Assembly (NCBI GenBank): GCA_030427635.1
Contig: JAUIBA010000013.1
Span: 36,942 to 100,941 of the forward strand
DNA length: 64,000 nucleotides
Direction of reading: 5' to 3'
From: Bacteroidia bacterium
GTDB taxonomy: Bacteria; Bacteroidota; Bacteroidia; Chitinophagales; Chitinophagaceae
In this document: positions 53,345 through 62,884 of the stretch, piece after piece
Position numbering within the stretch: the stretch's first letter is position 1
Layout of the letters: each line of letters opens with the position of its first letter
The notes under the pieces: generated by a model
What the model was told of the DNA's origin: nothing
The model's database searches: none
What the model saw: the letters and a program-made list of their open reading frames with translations, nothing else
Position numbers and translations under genes: made by a program

Positions 53345-53380
53345 AACAGCCACTATGTAGCAGATACATCAGTGGCTGTT
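53345..53380 (+). terminator. Hairpin after the 37-residue gene
   Basis: AACAGCCACT pairs with AGTGGCTGTT, with inner ATGT/ACAT pairing, starting 9 bases after the stop codon. T residues follow loosely. Confidence 0.6.
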
Positions 53381-53416
53381 TGCTGTTTATGCCAGGGTTG
53401 AGTAAAACACCTGCGT

Positions 53417-56400
53417 TTATGATACAACATCTTTTTGTGGAACCTCTCCAGCCTGCCTCAGGAATACACGGAATGTAGTACCATTACCCGGCTCACTTTC
53501 TACTTCTATCCTGCCCCCCATAGCCTCAATCTGGTTTCGGGTAATAAATAGCCCTATGCCACGTGCATCCTCATTGCCATGGAATGTTTTATACATACCA
53601 AATAGCTTATCGCCATGCTGCTTCAGGTCTATACCCAAACCGTTATCCTTTACTGAAAGCTCAATGAGACCATCTGATAATGCAGTAGCTAATTCCAATG
53701 TTGGTCTTCTCTCAGGAGAGCGGTATTTAATACCATTTGTTATCAGGTTCAATATTATACTGTCCAGATATGCTGGTACAACAGATACTTCCAGTGAAGA
53801 GTCAATGTTGTTGATAATATTTACAGATGCACTATTTACCAGCTGACTTACATTAGTAATTGCTGCTATGGTACGCTGCCTGAGATTTACTGATACAAGG
53901 CGTCCTTCTATTGAGGTGTTTATAAGTACAATCTCATTAAGGTCAGCAATGGTTTGCTTCAGGTTCTCAGAAGCATGCTGTAGCATACCCATATACTCGT
54001 TGTCTGCCATTTCCTTGTTCTCATCCAGAAACAGCTCAATGAGCATACCTATGTTGCCTGAATGTGAGCGTAGGTTGTGCGATACAATATGGGCAAAGTT
54101 TTTGAGCCGTTCATTCTGGTCATTGGTATACTCCAGCACCACACGCATTTCGTTTTCGGCTTTTTTCAGCTCACTGATATCGGTAGCAACTCCCAGAAAA
54201 CCTTTAATGATTCCCCGCTTATTGCGTATAGCAGTTACCACCAGTTGAACCGGGAATGACGAACCGTCTTTCCTGATGTATGTCCATTGGTGAGCGTCAT
54301 AATTGCCAAGCCTTGACTTTTCTACAAACGTATTAAAGCCTTCAACAGAATAACCCAGTTCTTTGGTAATCTCTATACTCCTTGCTTCTATTTCCTCCTG
54401 CTTATGGATGATAACCGGAGTTTGTACTCCTACCATTTCCTCCTTACTATAACCCAGCAGCACTTCTGCACCATGATTAAATGTAGTTATGACGCCATTT
54501 ATATCTGTACTGATGATAGAAACATGCCCTGAATTGAGAATGGCTTCAAGACTTTCATTAATTCTGGATATTTTCTCCTCGGCTTCCTTACTTTTAGTGA
54601 TATCCTGCAGAATGCCGAAGCGGCGTACACAACGTCCCTCTGCAAACTCGGTCTCACCTATAACACGCAACCAGCGTTCATTACCTTTTGCAGTAATTAT
54701 TTCTGCCTCTACATCGTATGATATACCCTGTTCTATGGAGCGCCTGATAGCAATGAGCAGATTGTCCCGTGTACGGCCTGGCTTATAATGAGACATCACC
54801 TGTTCAAGAGTTGGGCGTGCATCACGCGGAAATTCAAATATTTCGTTTGCTACCTCACTCCATGTAGCACTACCGGTATCGGTGATTACTTCCCATGTAG
54901 CAATTCGGGCTATCTGACTGGTTTTTTCCAGTATATACTGTGTTTTGCGCTCACGCTCTTCTTTTTCCTTGATTGCTGTAATGTCTCCGGTGTACATAAG
55001 CAAACCACCTATTACACCTTTGTCCTCATACCATGGCCGCACGTCCCACTCTATCCATTGCATACTTCCATCGGCGCGTCTGAATGCCGCTTCGTCGCAG
55101 GTATTAATACTCCCGGCAAGGCATTCTTTATGTATCTGCTTCCAGTCATCACCTATCTCCGGAAAAATATCATAGTGCGACTTGCCTATTATTTCCTTTC
55201 CCTGAAGATGATAATCTTCTACCCATTTACGGGAAGCAGCCAGATAGCGCATTTCTTTATCAAACATAGCAATGGCATTGGGCGCCTGCTGCACAAATAT
55301 GCGATTTCGCTCATCACTTTTCCTGAGCGCTTCCTCTGTTTCTTTCTGGGTAGTAATATTGCGGAGTATCGTAGATATGGCGGTAATGTCACCAGCTGCA
55401 TTATATATGGCAGAGAGCGTTATGGACACATTTATATGCTTCCCGTCTTTGCATACCCTTTCCGTCTCAAACTGCTCAATACTCTCCCCGTTACAAATAC
55501 GGCTCAGCAGCATTTTCTCCTCATCATACAGCTCCGGAGGAAACAGCATGGTTATATTCTTACCTACAACCTCACCCGCAGTATAACCCAGTATTTTTTC
55601 TGCACCTTTATTCCATGTAAGGATAGTGCCATCCACTTTTTTGCTGATAATGGCGTCAGATGAAGTAGCAGTAATTACAGCCATCTGACTCATACTTTTT
55701 TCCATCTCGCGACGTTGTGAGATATCCCTTATAGCAGCAGATATTTTAGCGTCATCGCCAGTGCCAATACGACTTATGGTAACTTCTACCGGAAACATAC
55801 GCCCGGCAATATCAGTAGCTATAAGTTCAATAGGTGTACGGAGCAATGCATCATCGGCAAGATGAAGAAATGTACTGAGTCGCGCCTTCAACCCAGGCCA
55901 TGAGTTTCCGGTAAGCAGTGATGAAACATTGGCCCCTTTAAGGTTTTTATTACCCAGCAACTGCTGCGCACGGAAGTTTGCCTGTATGATAGTCCCGTCT
56001 TTGTCCAGTATCAGCAGGGCGTCCGGCATGGTTTCCATAATATCCCTAAACTGACGCTCTGATTCAGATAAGAGCTTTTGCAACCCTTTTTGCTCAGAAA
56101 TATCCGTAACATGTACATAAAACCCTGGTATCTCACCATCTGAAATGTCGGGAAAATAACTTACCTGCACATCTTTTCTTTTGCCGTCGGGTAAAGTAAC
56201 GACGCGACAAAACTGACGTGGGGTCCCCTCCAGTACCGCCTGTATATGCGGAACGTTTTCCTGATACAGGTCACGGCCCAATAATTCACTCATTGACATT
56301 TTGCCAATGATATCATCGCGGGATATTCCGAACCATTTCCTGTATGCTTTGTTGGCAAAGCGGCATATTTCGGTTTTATCCCAGTATGCCAGCATTGCGT

Positions 56401-56473
56401 CTATATTGTCGGCAACCTTCAGCCCGATGCCGGATAGCGGACTGTAGTTGTAGCTACTTTCATTTTTGTTCAT
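53417..56473 (-). CDS. Soluble sensor histidine kinase with about six PAS domains
   Basis: This 1018-residue protein starts at the ATG at 56471-56473; a TTG two codons earlier was rejected. About six PAS/PAC units fill residues 20-770, each with PAS-like ...GTI...N...LLGY... cores and DIT/DIS ends. The kinase core follows: an H box around residue 796 (HIVSHNLRSHSGNIGML) and an ATPase domain with LITNGIKY, DNGLGIDL and GIGLFITRN. It has no membrane helix and no receiver domain. No response regulator gene is adjacent, so it is an orphan. PAS units often sense redox, oxygen or ligands, but no cofactor-binding residue can be named here. Confidence 0.9.
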   Translation of the reverse strand: MNKNESSYNYSPLSGIGLKVADNIDAMLAYWDKTEICRFANKAYRKWFGISRDDIIGKMSMSELLGRDLYQENVPHIQAVLEGTPRQFCRVVTLPDGKRKDVQVSYFPDISDGEIPGFYVHVTDISEQKGLQKLLSESERQFRDIMETMPDALLILDKDGTIIQANFRAQQLLGNKNLKGANVSSLLTGNSWPGLKARLSTFLHLADDALLRTPIELIATDIAGRMFPVEVTISRIGTGDDAKISAAIRDISQRREMEKSMSQMAVITATSSDAIISKKVDGTILTWNKGAEKILGYTAGEVVGKNITMLFPPELYDEEKMLLSRICNGESIEQFETERVCKDGKHINVSITLSAIYNAAGDITAISTILRNITTQKETEEALRKSDERNRIFVQQAPNAIAMFDKEMRYLAASRKWVEDYHLQGKEIIGKSHYDIFPEIGDDWKQIHKECLAGSINTCDEAAFRRADGSMQWIEWDVRPWYEDKGVIGGLLMYTGDITAIKEKEERERKTQYILEKTSQIARIATWEVITDTGSATWSEVANEIFEFPRDARPTLEQVMSHYKPGRTRDNLLIAIRRSIEQGISYDVEAEIITAKGNERWLRVIGETEFAEGRCVRRFGILQDITKSKEAEEKISRINESLEAILNSGHVSIISTDINGVITTFNHGAEVLLGYSKEEMVGVQTPVIIHKQEEIEARSIEITKELGYSVEGFNTFVEKSRLGNYDAHQWTYIRKDGSSFPVQLVVTAIRNKRGIIKGFLGVATDISELKKAENEMRVVLEYTNDQNERLKNFAHIVSHNLRSHSGNIGMLIELFLDENKEMADNEYMGMLQHASENLKQTIADLNEIVLINTSIEGRLVSVNLRQRTIAAITNVSQLVNSASVNIINNIDSSLEVSVVPAYLDSIILNLITNGIKYRSPERRPTLELATALSDGLIELSVKDNGLGIDLKQHGDKLFGMYKTFHGNEDARGIGLFITRNQIEAMGGRIEVESEPGNGTTFRVFLRQAGEVPQKDVVS

Positions 56474-56660
56474 CAGCAAGAGTTCGGGATCACATTACTC
56501 CGGTCTTCATAGATAGGCAAAACTCAAATTACGATAGCGAAGTTATGAATGATGTCTCATTATATTTATTATAAGCTCGTCTATTTTAATAACAATCAGT
56601 AAGAAAAATCAGTCAGTAGAAAAAGGAAAAGGTACCCAATCAGAAAATAAAAAGATTATT

Positions 56661-56692
56661 TTGGAAAATATGAACACCGTTCAGTAAGTTTG
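56661..56692 (+). promoter_or_regulatory. Promoter of the tetR-efflux operon
   Basis: TTG (56661-56663) lies 21 bases before TAAGTTTG (56685-56692), 18 bases before the tetR ATG. The spacer contains an operator-like palindrome, so a bound repressor would block polymerase. Confidence 0.7.
56669..56685. promoter_or_regulatory. Candidate TetR operator 1
   Basis: TATGAACACCGTTCAGT contains the perfect 5-base inverted repeat TGAAC/GTTCA with a 3-base centre, lying between the -33 and -7 boxes. It shares 13 of 17 bases with the site before tolC. Confidence 0.6.
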
Positions 56693-56709
56693 CAGCGTAA
56701 AGTATAAAC

Positions 56710-57324
56710 ATGGGTATTACGGAAAGAAAAGAGCGGGAGAAGCAGGAAATGCGTAAAAATATCATTGATGCAGCTATGCACATGTTTATGCATGAAGGAT
56801 ATGAAGATGCCTCTATCCGTAAGATAGCAGACAAAATAGAATACAGCCCTGCCACAATATACCTCTACTACAAAGACAAAGATGAATTGCTTTATGATGT
56901 GCAGGCAGAATGCTTCAGCCGCCTGGTAGAGGTATTCAAAGAGCGTACTACTGCCGCTGATCCATTTGAGAGATTAATCCAGTTCGGTGAGGCTTACATG
57001 GATTTTGGATTGCAGAACCCGCAGGTATATGAACTCATGTTTATCATGAAGGCCCCTATGAAGACTGTAGAAGCATGTGAAATGTGGAAGAATGGAGATG
57101 ATGCATTTGCATTGCTGGTGCAATGCATGGCCGAGTGTATGGAAATGGGTAGGGTCAAGTTCAACGATGTATTGCAGGGTGTACTGTCGGTATGGGCTAT
57201 GTCACACGGGCTCATATCGCTGGAGGTATGCTACAGAATGAAAGTAATGAATCTTACCGAAGAACAGGTGAAAGCAGCACTGTATAGTAGCCTGCACCAT
57301 TATTTGGATACAATAAAGAAGTAA
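56710..57324 (+). CDS. TetR/AcrR family transcriptional repressor
   Basis: This 204-residue protein has the N-terminal helix-turn-helix (NIIDAAMHMFMHEGYEDASIRKIADKIEYSPATIYLYYKDKDELL), a textbook TetR DNA-binding domain. An all-helical ligand domain of about 150 residues follows. It heads the operon with tolC, adaptor and RND pump genes and most likely represses it until an effector binds. Two matching palindromes flank it. Confidence 0.93.
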   Translation: MGITERKEREKQEMRKNIIDAAMHMFMHEGYEDASIRKIADKIEYSPATIYLYYKDKDELLYDVQAECFSRLVEVFKERTTAADPFERLIQFGEAYMDFGLQNPQVYELMFIMKAPMKTVEACEMWKNGDDAFALLVQCMAECMEMGRVKFNDVLQGVLSVWAMSHGLISLEVCYRMKVMNLTEEQVKAALYSSLHHYLDTIKK

Positions 57325-57345
57325 CAAAAAAAATTTTACTCATAC

Positions 57346-57362
57346 ACTAAACATTGTTCAGT
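57346..57362. promoter_or_regulatory. Candidate TetR operator 2
   Basis: ACTAAACATTGTTCAGT is an imperfect 17-base palindrome that ends exactly at the tolC ATG (57363). It shares the GTTCAGT half with the site upstream of tetR. Confidence 0.55.
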
Positions 57363-58706
57363 ATGTCAACAAAGGTCATTATAATATCATTGTTAATGTC
57401 TATGCCAGTACTTTGCCGCGCCGGTGAAGGGCCCCGGCTGAAGGGATATATAGATGAGGCACTGAAAAACAGTAATACCATAAGAGAACAGCAGTTTCAG
57501 CTGGAACGCTCTATGGAGGCGCTGAAGGAGGCTCGCACATTATTCCTGCCCGGTGTAGCGGTACTGGGTAGCTATACCGGTGCAGCCGGTGGCCGTACCA
57601 TAGACATACCCATAGGTGATATGCTGAACCCGGTATACACAACCCTGAATCAGCTTACGGCAAGTCATAGGTTCCCTCAGCTGGAAAACGCATCAGTATT
57701 GCTGAACCCTAACAACTTTTATGATGTAAAAATACGCACCAGCATGCCGCTGGTAAATTCAGAGGTATGGTATAACAAAAAGATGAAACAGCAGGCTATA
57801 TCACTACAGGAAGCATCTGTAAACGTATATAAACGCGCATTGGTTAAGGATGTAAAGACTGCATATTACCGCTACTTCCAGTCGCAGAAGGCAATAGCTA
57901 TATACAAAGAGGCAATGACGCTGGTGGAGCAAAATATAGCCATGAATGAGAGCCTGCTACGTAATGGCGTACGCAACAGTACCTCACTTACAAGGGCCAG
58001 AACAGAACAACAGAAGATACAGGCACAGATAACAGAGGCAGAGAACAACAGCCGTAATTCCAGAGCGTATTTTAACTTTCTGCTGAATCGTCCGCTGGAG
58101 ACAGAAATAGCAACCGATGCTGCTGACACCCTCATAACCAAAGGACCTGATGGCAATGCAGGAGACAGAGAGGAACTGATGCAACTGGACATTAAAAAGC
58201 AGATACTAAACCTGAATACGCAGATGCAGAGAGCCAATGCAATACCCCGGTTGAGTACCTTTCTGGATCTTGGCTCGCAGGGATTTAACTGGGCAGTGGA
58301 TGATAAGTCAAAATACTATCTGTTTGGTGTGAATCTGGAGTGGAATGTATTTGCATGGGGAAAGAGCCATTACAAGGCACGGCAGGCGGCACTGGATGTA
58401 TCTGCTACAGAGATGCAGCACAACCAGGCAGCACAGGCATATGCCCTGCAGCTTACCCAGGCTACCAATAACTACCATACGGCAATAAGCAACTATCAAA
58501 GTGCACAGGCTCAGCAGCTGCTGGCAGCCAAATACCATAACGACCAGCAGAAGGCATATAAGGCAGGTGCACTGCTGTATATAGAACTGCTGGATGCGCA
58601 GAACCAGCTTACAGCAGCAAAGCTGCAGGCATCTGTAGCGCTGGCCAATGTACAGATAGCACTTACCGATGTAGAAAGAAATGCAGCCACATATCCACTC
58701 AATTAA
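57363..58706 (+). CDS. TolC-family outer-membrane efflux channel
   Basis: From the ATG at 57363 the 447-residue product has a signal peptide (to about CRAGEG), then GYIDEALKNSNTIREQQFQLERSMEAL and two internally similar halves of long coiled helices with short strands, the OEP pattern. It would form the trimeric exit duct of the pump. It lies 38 bases after tetR and 26 bases before the adaptor gene. Confidence 0.92.
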   Translation: MSTKVIIISLLMSMPVLCRAGEGPRLKGYIDEALKNSNTIREQQFQLERSMEALKEARTLFLPGVAVLGSYTGAAGGRTIDIPIGDMLNPVYTTLNQLTASHRFPQLENASVLLNPNNFYDVKIRTSMPLVNSEVWYNKKMKQQAISLQEASVNVYKRALVKDVKTAYYRYFQSQKAIAIYKEAMTLVEQNIAMNESLLRNGVRNSTSLTRARTEQQKIQAQITEAENNSRNSRAYFNFLLNRPLETEIATDAADTLITKGPDGNAGDREELMQLDIKKQILNLNTQMQRANAIPRLSTFLDLGSQGFNWAVDDKSKYYLFGVNLEWNVFAWGKSHYKARQAALDVSATEMQHNQAAQAYALQLTQATNNYHTAISNYQSAQAQQLLAAKYHNDQQKAYKAGALLYIELLDAQNQLTAAKLQASVALANVQIALTDVERNAATYPLN

Positions 58707-58732
58707 CACATAAAAATCAACACACAAATACA

Positions 58733-59776
58733 ATGAGACATCTTACAATACTGCTGCTGCCATTGCTACTGCTGGCCGCATGCAAACAGGAACAACCTGC
58801 AACAGAAAAAAAGACTGACGATACTATACCTGTAAGAGTGATGAAAGTACAGGCTGGTGATGGCAATGGTACCATCACGGCATCGGGCCGGTTTACTACT
58901 GACGATGAAACGATACTGGCATTCAAAACGGGTGGTGTTATAGATCATATACTGGTAAGGGAAGGAGATGCCATAAAAGCAGGACAGTTACTGGCCACAC
59001 TGAAACTGACAGAAATAGATGCTATGGTGCAGCAGGCTACACTGGCAGCAGAGAAAGCAATGAGAGACTATGAGCGGGTTACAAATCTGTACAAGGACAG
59101 TGTGGCTACACTGGAACAGATGCAGAATGCTAAGACTGCCATGGATGTAGCCAGCCAGCAGCTGGAGACAGCACGGTTTAACAGAACATACTCTGAAATA
59201 CGTGCGCCCCGTGCCGGCTATGTGCTTAGGAAGATGGGCAATGAGGGACAGGTGGCAGGTCCCGGCACTCCTGTGCTGCAGGTGAATGGTGCCACTGGTA
59301 GCGGATGGCTGCTGCAGGTGGGCCTCAGCGACAAACAATGGGCCATAGTAAAGGAACATGATAAAGCTACAGTACGTACTGATGCCGGGGTGACCTATGA
59401 AGCTACCGTACTCAGAAAAGCACAGATAGCAGACCCTATGACAGGTCTTTTTGCTGCCGACCTGAAACTTGCTGCTACAAAGCCACAGGAGATAGCCAGC
59501 GGTATGTATGGTAAGGCCACAATACAGACAACATCTGTGACAGCAGGCAGCCAGTGGAAGATACCCTATGATGCACTGCTGGATGCAGATGGCAGCATGG
59601 GATATGTATTTGCAGTAATGGACGATAGCAAAACAGTAGTAAGGGTGAAGGTGACTATTGCCGGCATGGAAACTGACAGCGTAGTAATATCAGAAGGACT
59701 GGAAGATGTTACAGCCATAGTAATATCAGGCAGCGCATACCTTACAGATAATAGCAGCATAAGTATTGTACAATAA
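58733..59776 (+). CDS. RND efflux periplasmic adaptor (lipoprotein)
   Basis: This 347-residue membrane fusion protein has a lipobox ending LLAAC (Cys17). It then has a lipoyl-like half (FKTGGVIDHILVREGDAIKAGQLLATL), a helical hairpin (about residues 95-140), the second lipoyl half (IRAPRAGYVLRKMGNEGQVAGPG) and beta-barrel domains. It links the RND pump to the TolC channel. It lies 21 bases before the pump gene. Confidence 0.93.
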   Translation: MRHLTILLLPLLLLAACKQEQPATEKKTDDTIPVRVMKVQAGDGNGTITASGRFTTDDETILAFKTGGVIDHILVREGDAIKAGQLLATLKLTEIDAMVQQATLAAEKAMRDYERVTNLYKDSVATLEQMQNAKTAMDVASQQLETARFNRTYSEIRAPRAGYVLRKMGNEGQVAGPGTPVLQVNGATGSGWLLQVGLSDKQWAIVKEHDKATVRTDAGVTYEATVLRKAQIADPMTGLFAADLKLAATKPQEIASGMYGKATIQTTSVTAGSQWKIPYDALLDADGSMGYVFAVMDDSKTVVRVKVTIAGMETDSVVISEGLEDVTAIVISGSAYLTDNSSISIVQ

Positions 59777-59797
59777 TCACCACCTAAAACCGTAGCA

Positions 59798-62700
59798 ATG
59801 AAAATATCAGATTATGCTGTAAAGAATTACCAGTTCACACTGGTGATATTTGTGATGATAATAGTGTTGGGTATCACCACTATTATGAATATGCCAAGGT
59901 CTGAAGACCCTGAAATGCATGCACCGGTATTCCCTATAGTGGTAGTATATCCCGGCGCCAGCCCTAAGGATATGGAAGACCTGGTAGTGAAGCCGCTGGA
60001 AAAGGAAATATATGCGCTGGAAAACATGAAGCGCATACGTACTACTATCAATGACGGGGTAGCAGTAATAAGGGCCGAATATAAGTATGAGAGTGACGTA
60101 GAGGCCAAATATCAGGAGATAGTGCGTGTGGTGAATGGTATGCGTGGAGAACTACCTGCCGATATACAAAAACTGGACGTACTGAAGTATCAGCCATCTG
60201 ATGTGAACATACTACAGATAGCGCTGGTGTCAGAAAATGCATCGCGCGACAAGCTGAATTATCATGCCAAAGCGCTGCAGGAGGAGCTGGAAAAACTGCC
60301 GGCACTGAAGAATGTGAAACTCTCAGGTCTGCCCGCCAGGCAGGTGCGCATAGAGGCCAATATAGAAAAGCTGGCACAGATGAATATACCTGTGATGGCT
60401 ATAGCTGCCAACCTCCAAAGTGAGAATACCAATATACCTGGCGGTAGCGTAGATGCTGCCAACAAGACGTACAATATAAAAACCAGTGGCAACTTTAAAT
60501 CGCTGGATGAGATAAGTAATGCCATCGTGTATTCTGCCAACGGCAGAAATATAAAGCTGAAAGATGTGGCCCGGGTGTACTATGGCTATGACGATGAGCA
60601 GTATGTAACCCGCCTTAATGGCCACAGGTGCGTATTTGTAGTAGCTGCGCAGAAGGACGGGGAAAACATATCCCGTTCACAGGAGCAGTACAAGCCACTG
60701 CTGGAACACTTTAAGAAAACACTGCCGGGCAATATAGACATGGTGGTACACTTTGACCAGGCCGACAATGTGAATATGCGCCTGGCGGGGCTGGGTAAAG
60801 ATTTTATCATAGCTATACTGCTGGTAGCAGTAACCCTGCTGCCGCTGGGTAGCAGACCCGCCATCATAGTGATGATATCCATTCCGCTATCATTGTCTAT
60901 AGGCATAGTACTGCTACAGCTATTTGGGTATAACCTGAACCAGCTAAGCATAGTGGGGCTGGTAGTGGCACTGGGCCTGCTGGTAGATGATAGTATAGTG
61001 GTGGTGGAAAATATAGAGCGCTGGATGCTGGAAGGGCATAGCCGTATGGAGGCCACACTGAAAGCTACCAAACAGATAGGGCTGGCAGTACTGGGCTGTA
61101 CGGTGACCCTTATCATAGCCTTTATGCCACTGGTGTTTATGCCGGAAGGCGCCGGTGATTTCATACGCTGCCTGCCACTGGCAGTAATATTCTGTGTGCT
61201 GGCATCTCTTTTCGTATCGCTCACCATTATACCATTCCTTTCCAGTAAGTTACTGAAGGAGCATAGCAATCCGGAGGGTAACATATTCATGCGTGGCCTG
61301 AAGCGGCTGATACATGGCAGCTATGGCCGCCTGCTGGAAGCCGCCATGAAGAAACCTTTACTTACATCGCTGGTAGCAGTGGCATTTTTTGCGGGAGCTA
61401 TAGGGCTGTTTAAGGTAATAGGGTTCAGCCTGTTTCCGGCATCAGAGAAGCCACAGTTTTTTGTGAATATCACCACACCACCGCAAAGCAATGTTACGTT
61501 TACCGACTCAGTGGCACGTGCTATAGAGCGGGAGCTGAAAAAGGAGCCGCTGATACAATACTATGCTACACATAGTGGTAAGGGCAACCCTATGATATAC
61601 TACAATGAGGCACAGGAAAATGAGCGCAGCAACTTTGCTCAGGTATTTGTGCAGCTGGAGCCTCATACCAGCCCTGACACAAAGCTGGCTCTTATAGAAA
61701 AACTGCGTAACAAATGGACTCCTTATACCGGCGCTAAAGTAGAGGTACGCAACTTTGAGCAGGGACCACAGCAGCTGGCACCGGTAGAGGTGCGTCTGTT
61801 TGGCGAAGACCTGGATTCTCTGCGTCAGATGGCTGCACGGGTAGAAACCATGCTGAAAGAAACACCTGGTACTATATATGTAGATAACCCCGTAGCGATA
61901 CTGAACTCTGATATACGGGTGCACATAAACCGCAGCAAGGCACAGATGCTGGGTGTACCTACGGCATACATTAACAGGGCCGTACGTATGGCTATAGCAG
62001 GGCTGAACATAGGCCACTATAACGACAATAATGGTAATGAATATGACCTGCTGTTAACCCGTATAAAGCAGGGCAAACCTACACTGGATGCACTGAATGG
62101 CCTGGTAATCAATAATAGCCAGGGTGCTCCTGTAAAACTGTCGCAGCTGGCCGACCTACGCCTGGAATCATCACCACTGGCTATAAACCATCAGGAAAAG
62201 AGAAGGGTGGTATCCGTAAAAGCATTTGTGAAAAAAGGTTTTCTTACAGACAGGGTGATTAATGATGTGATAGGAAAAATGGATCAGTTTGGCTTTGCGC
62301 AGGGGTATAGTTATGAAATGGGAGGTGAAGTAGAGTCCCGCAATAATTCCTTTGGTGGTTTTGGCAGCATTATCATAGTTACCGTGTTTATGTTCATAGC
62401 TATTCTGGTACTGGAGTTCCGCACATTCAAGAGTACACTTATCGTACTCTCAGTAATACCGCTGGGTATAGTGGGAGCTGCCGTAGCGCTGTGGATGACG
62501 GGCAACTCACTCTCTTTCGTTGCCATTATTGGTCTCATAGCTCTGGCTGGTATAGAGGTAAAAAACACCATACTGCTGGTAGATTTTACCAATCAGCTGC
62601 GCAGGCAGGGTAAAGGGCTGGACGAGGCTATAAAAGAAGCGGGCGAGGTGCGCTTTCTGCCCATAGTGCTTACTTCCCTTACCGCTATAGGTGGGCTCAT

Positions 62701-62842
62701 ACCCATAGCTATATCTACCAATCCGCTTATAGCGCCACTGGCTATAGTACTCATTGGCGGGCTTATCAGTTCTACATTACTGTCCCGTATAGTTACGCCT
62801 GTGGTGTATAAGCTCATACCACCGCGAATCACTGAAGATTAA
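59798..62842 (+). CDS. RND family efflux pump, inner-membrane subunit (AcrB-like)
   Basis: This 1014-residue proton-driven pump has twelve helices and two large periplasmic loops. The TM4 motif GLVVALGLLVDDSIVVVENIERWM carries the paired aspartates for proton relay. Family segments such as PEDPEMHAPVFPIVVVYPGASP-like (here SEDPEMHAPVFPIVVVYPGA) and the C-terminal GLIALAGIEVKNTILLVDF are present. The substrate range cannot be told from sequence. It is the last gene of the operon and has a terminator directly after. Confidence 0.95.
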   Translation: MKISDYAVKNYQFTLVIFVMIIVLGITTIMNMPRSEDPEMHAPVFPIVVVYPGASPKDMEDLVVKPLEKEIYALENMKRIRTTINDGVAVIRAEYKYESDVEAKYQEIVRVVNGMRGELPADIQKLDVLKYQPSDVNILQIALVSENASRDKLNYHAKALQEELEKLPALKNVKLSGLPARQVRIEANIEKLAQMNIPVMAIAANLQSENTNIPGGSVDAANKTYNIKTSGNFKSLDEISNAIVYSANGRNIKLKDVARVYYGYDDEQYVTRLNGHRCVFVVAAQKDGENISRSQEQYKPLLEHFKKTLPGNIDMVVHFDQADNVNMRLAGLGKDFIIAILLVAVTLLPLGSRPAIIVMISIPLSLSIGIVLLQLFGYNLNQLSIVGLVVALGLLVDDSIVVVENIERWMLEGHSRMEATLKATKQIGLAVLGCTVTLIIAFMPLVFMPEGAGDFIRCLPLAVIFCVLASLFVSLTIIPFLSSKLLKEHSNPEGNIFMRGLKRLIHGSYGRLLEAAMKKPLLTSLVAVAFFAGAIGLFKVIGFSLFPASEKPQFFVNITTPPQSNVTFTDSVARAIERELKKEPLIQYYATHSGKGNPMIYYNEAQENERSNFAQVFVQLEPHTSPDTKLALIEKLRNKWTPYTGAKVEVRNFEQGPQQLAPVEVRLFGEDLDSLRQMAARVETMLKETPGTIYVDNPVAILNSDIRVHINRSKAQMLGVPTAYINRAVRMAIAGLNIGHYNDNNGNEYDLLLTRIKQGKPTLDALNGLVINNSQGAPVKLSQLADLRLESSPLAINHQEKRRVVSVKAFVKKGFLTDRVINDVIGKMDQFGFAQGYSYEMGGEVESRNNSFGGFGSIIIVTVFMFIAILVLEFRTFKSTLIVLSVIPLGIVGAAVALWMTGNSLSFVAIIGLIALAGIEVKNTILLVDFTNQLRRQGKGLDEAIKEAGEVRFLPIVLTSLTAIGGLIPIAISTNPLIAPLAIVLIGGLISSTLLSRIVTPVVYKLIPPRITED

Positions 62843-62851
62843 ATGAAATGG

Positions 62852-62884
62852 AACCGGCTCCCGGTTATCGGGAGCCGGTTTTTA
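62852..62884. terminator. Terminator between the RND pump and a convergent gene
   Basis: AACCGGCTCCCG pairs with CGGGAGCCGGTT across GTTAT, followed by TTTTT on the plus strand. It begins 10 bases after the pump stop codon and extends into the 3' end of the convergent minus-strand frame. Confidence 0.88.

Noticed and set aside
54788..55663. 291-codon open frame on the plus strand inside the sensor kinase
   Set aside because: It is antisense to clear PAS domains; its hydrophobic, Cys-rich product has no recognisable motif or proper start context.
60586..61290. 234-codon minus-strand frame inside the RND pump gene
   Set aside because: Mirror of the AcrB-like coding sequence; Ser/Thr/Met-rich composition is typical of antisense frames.
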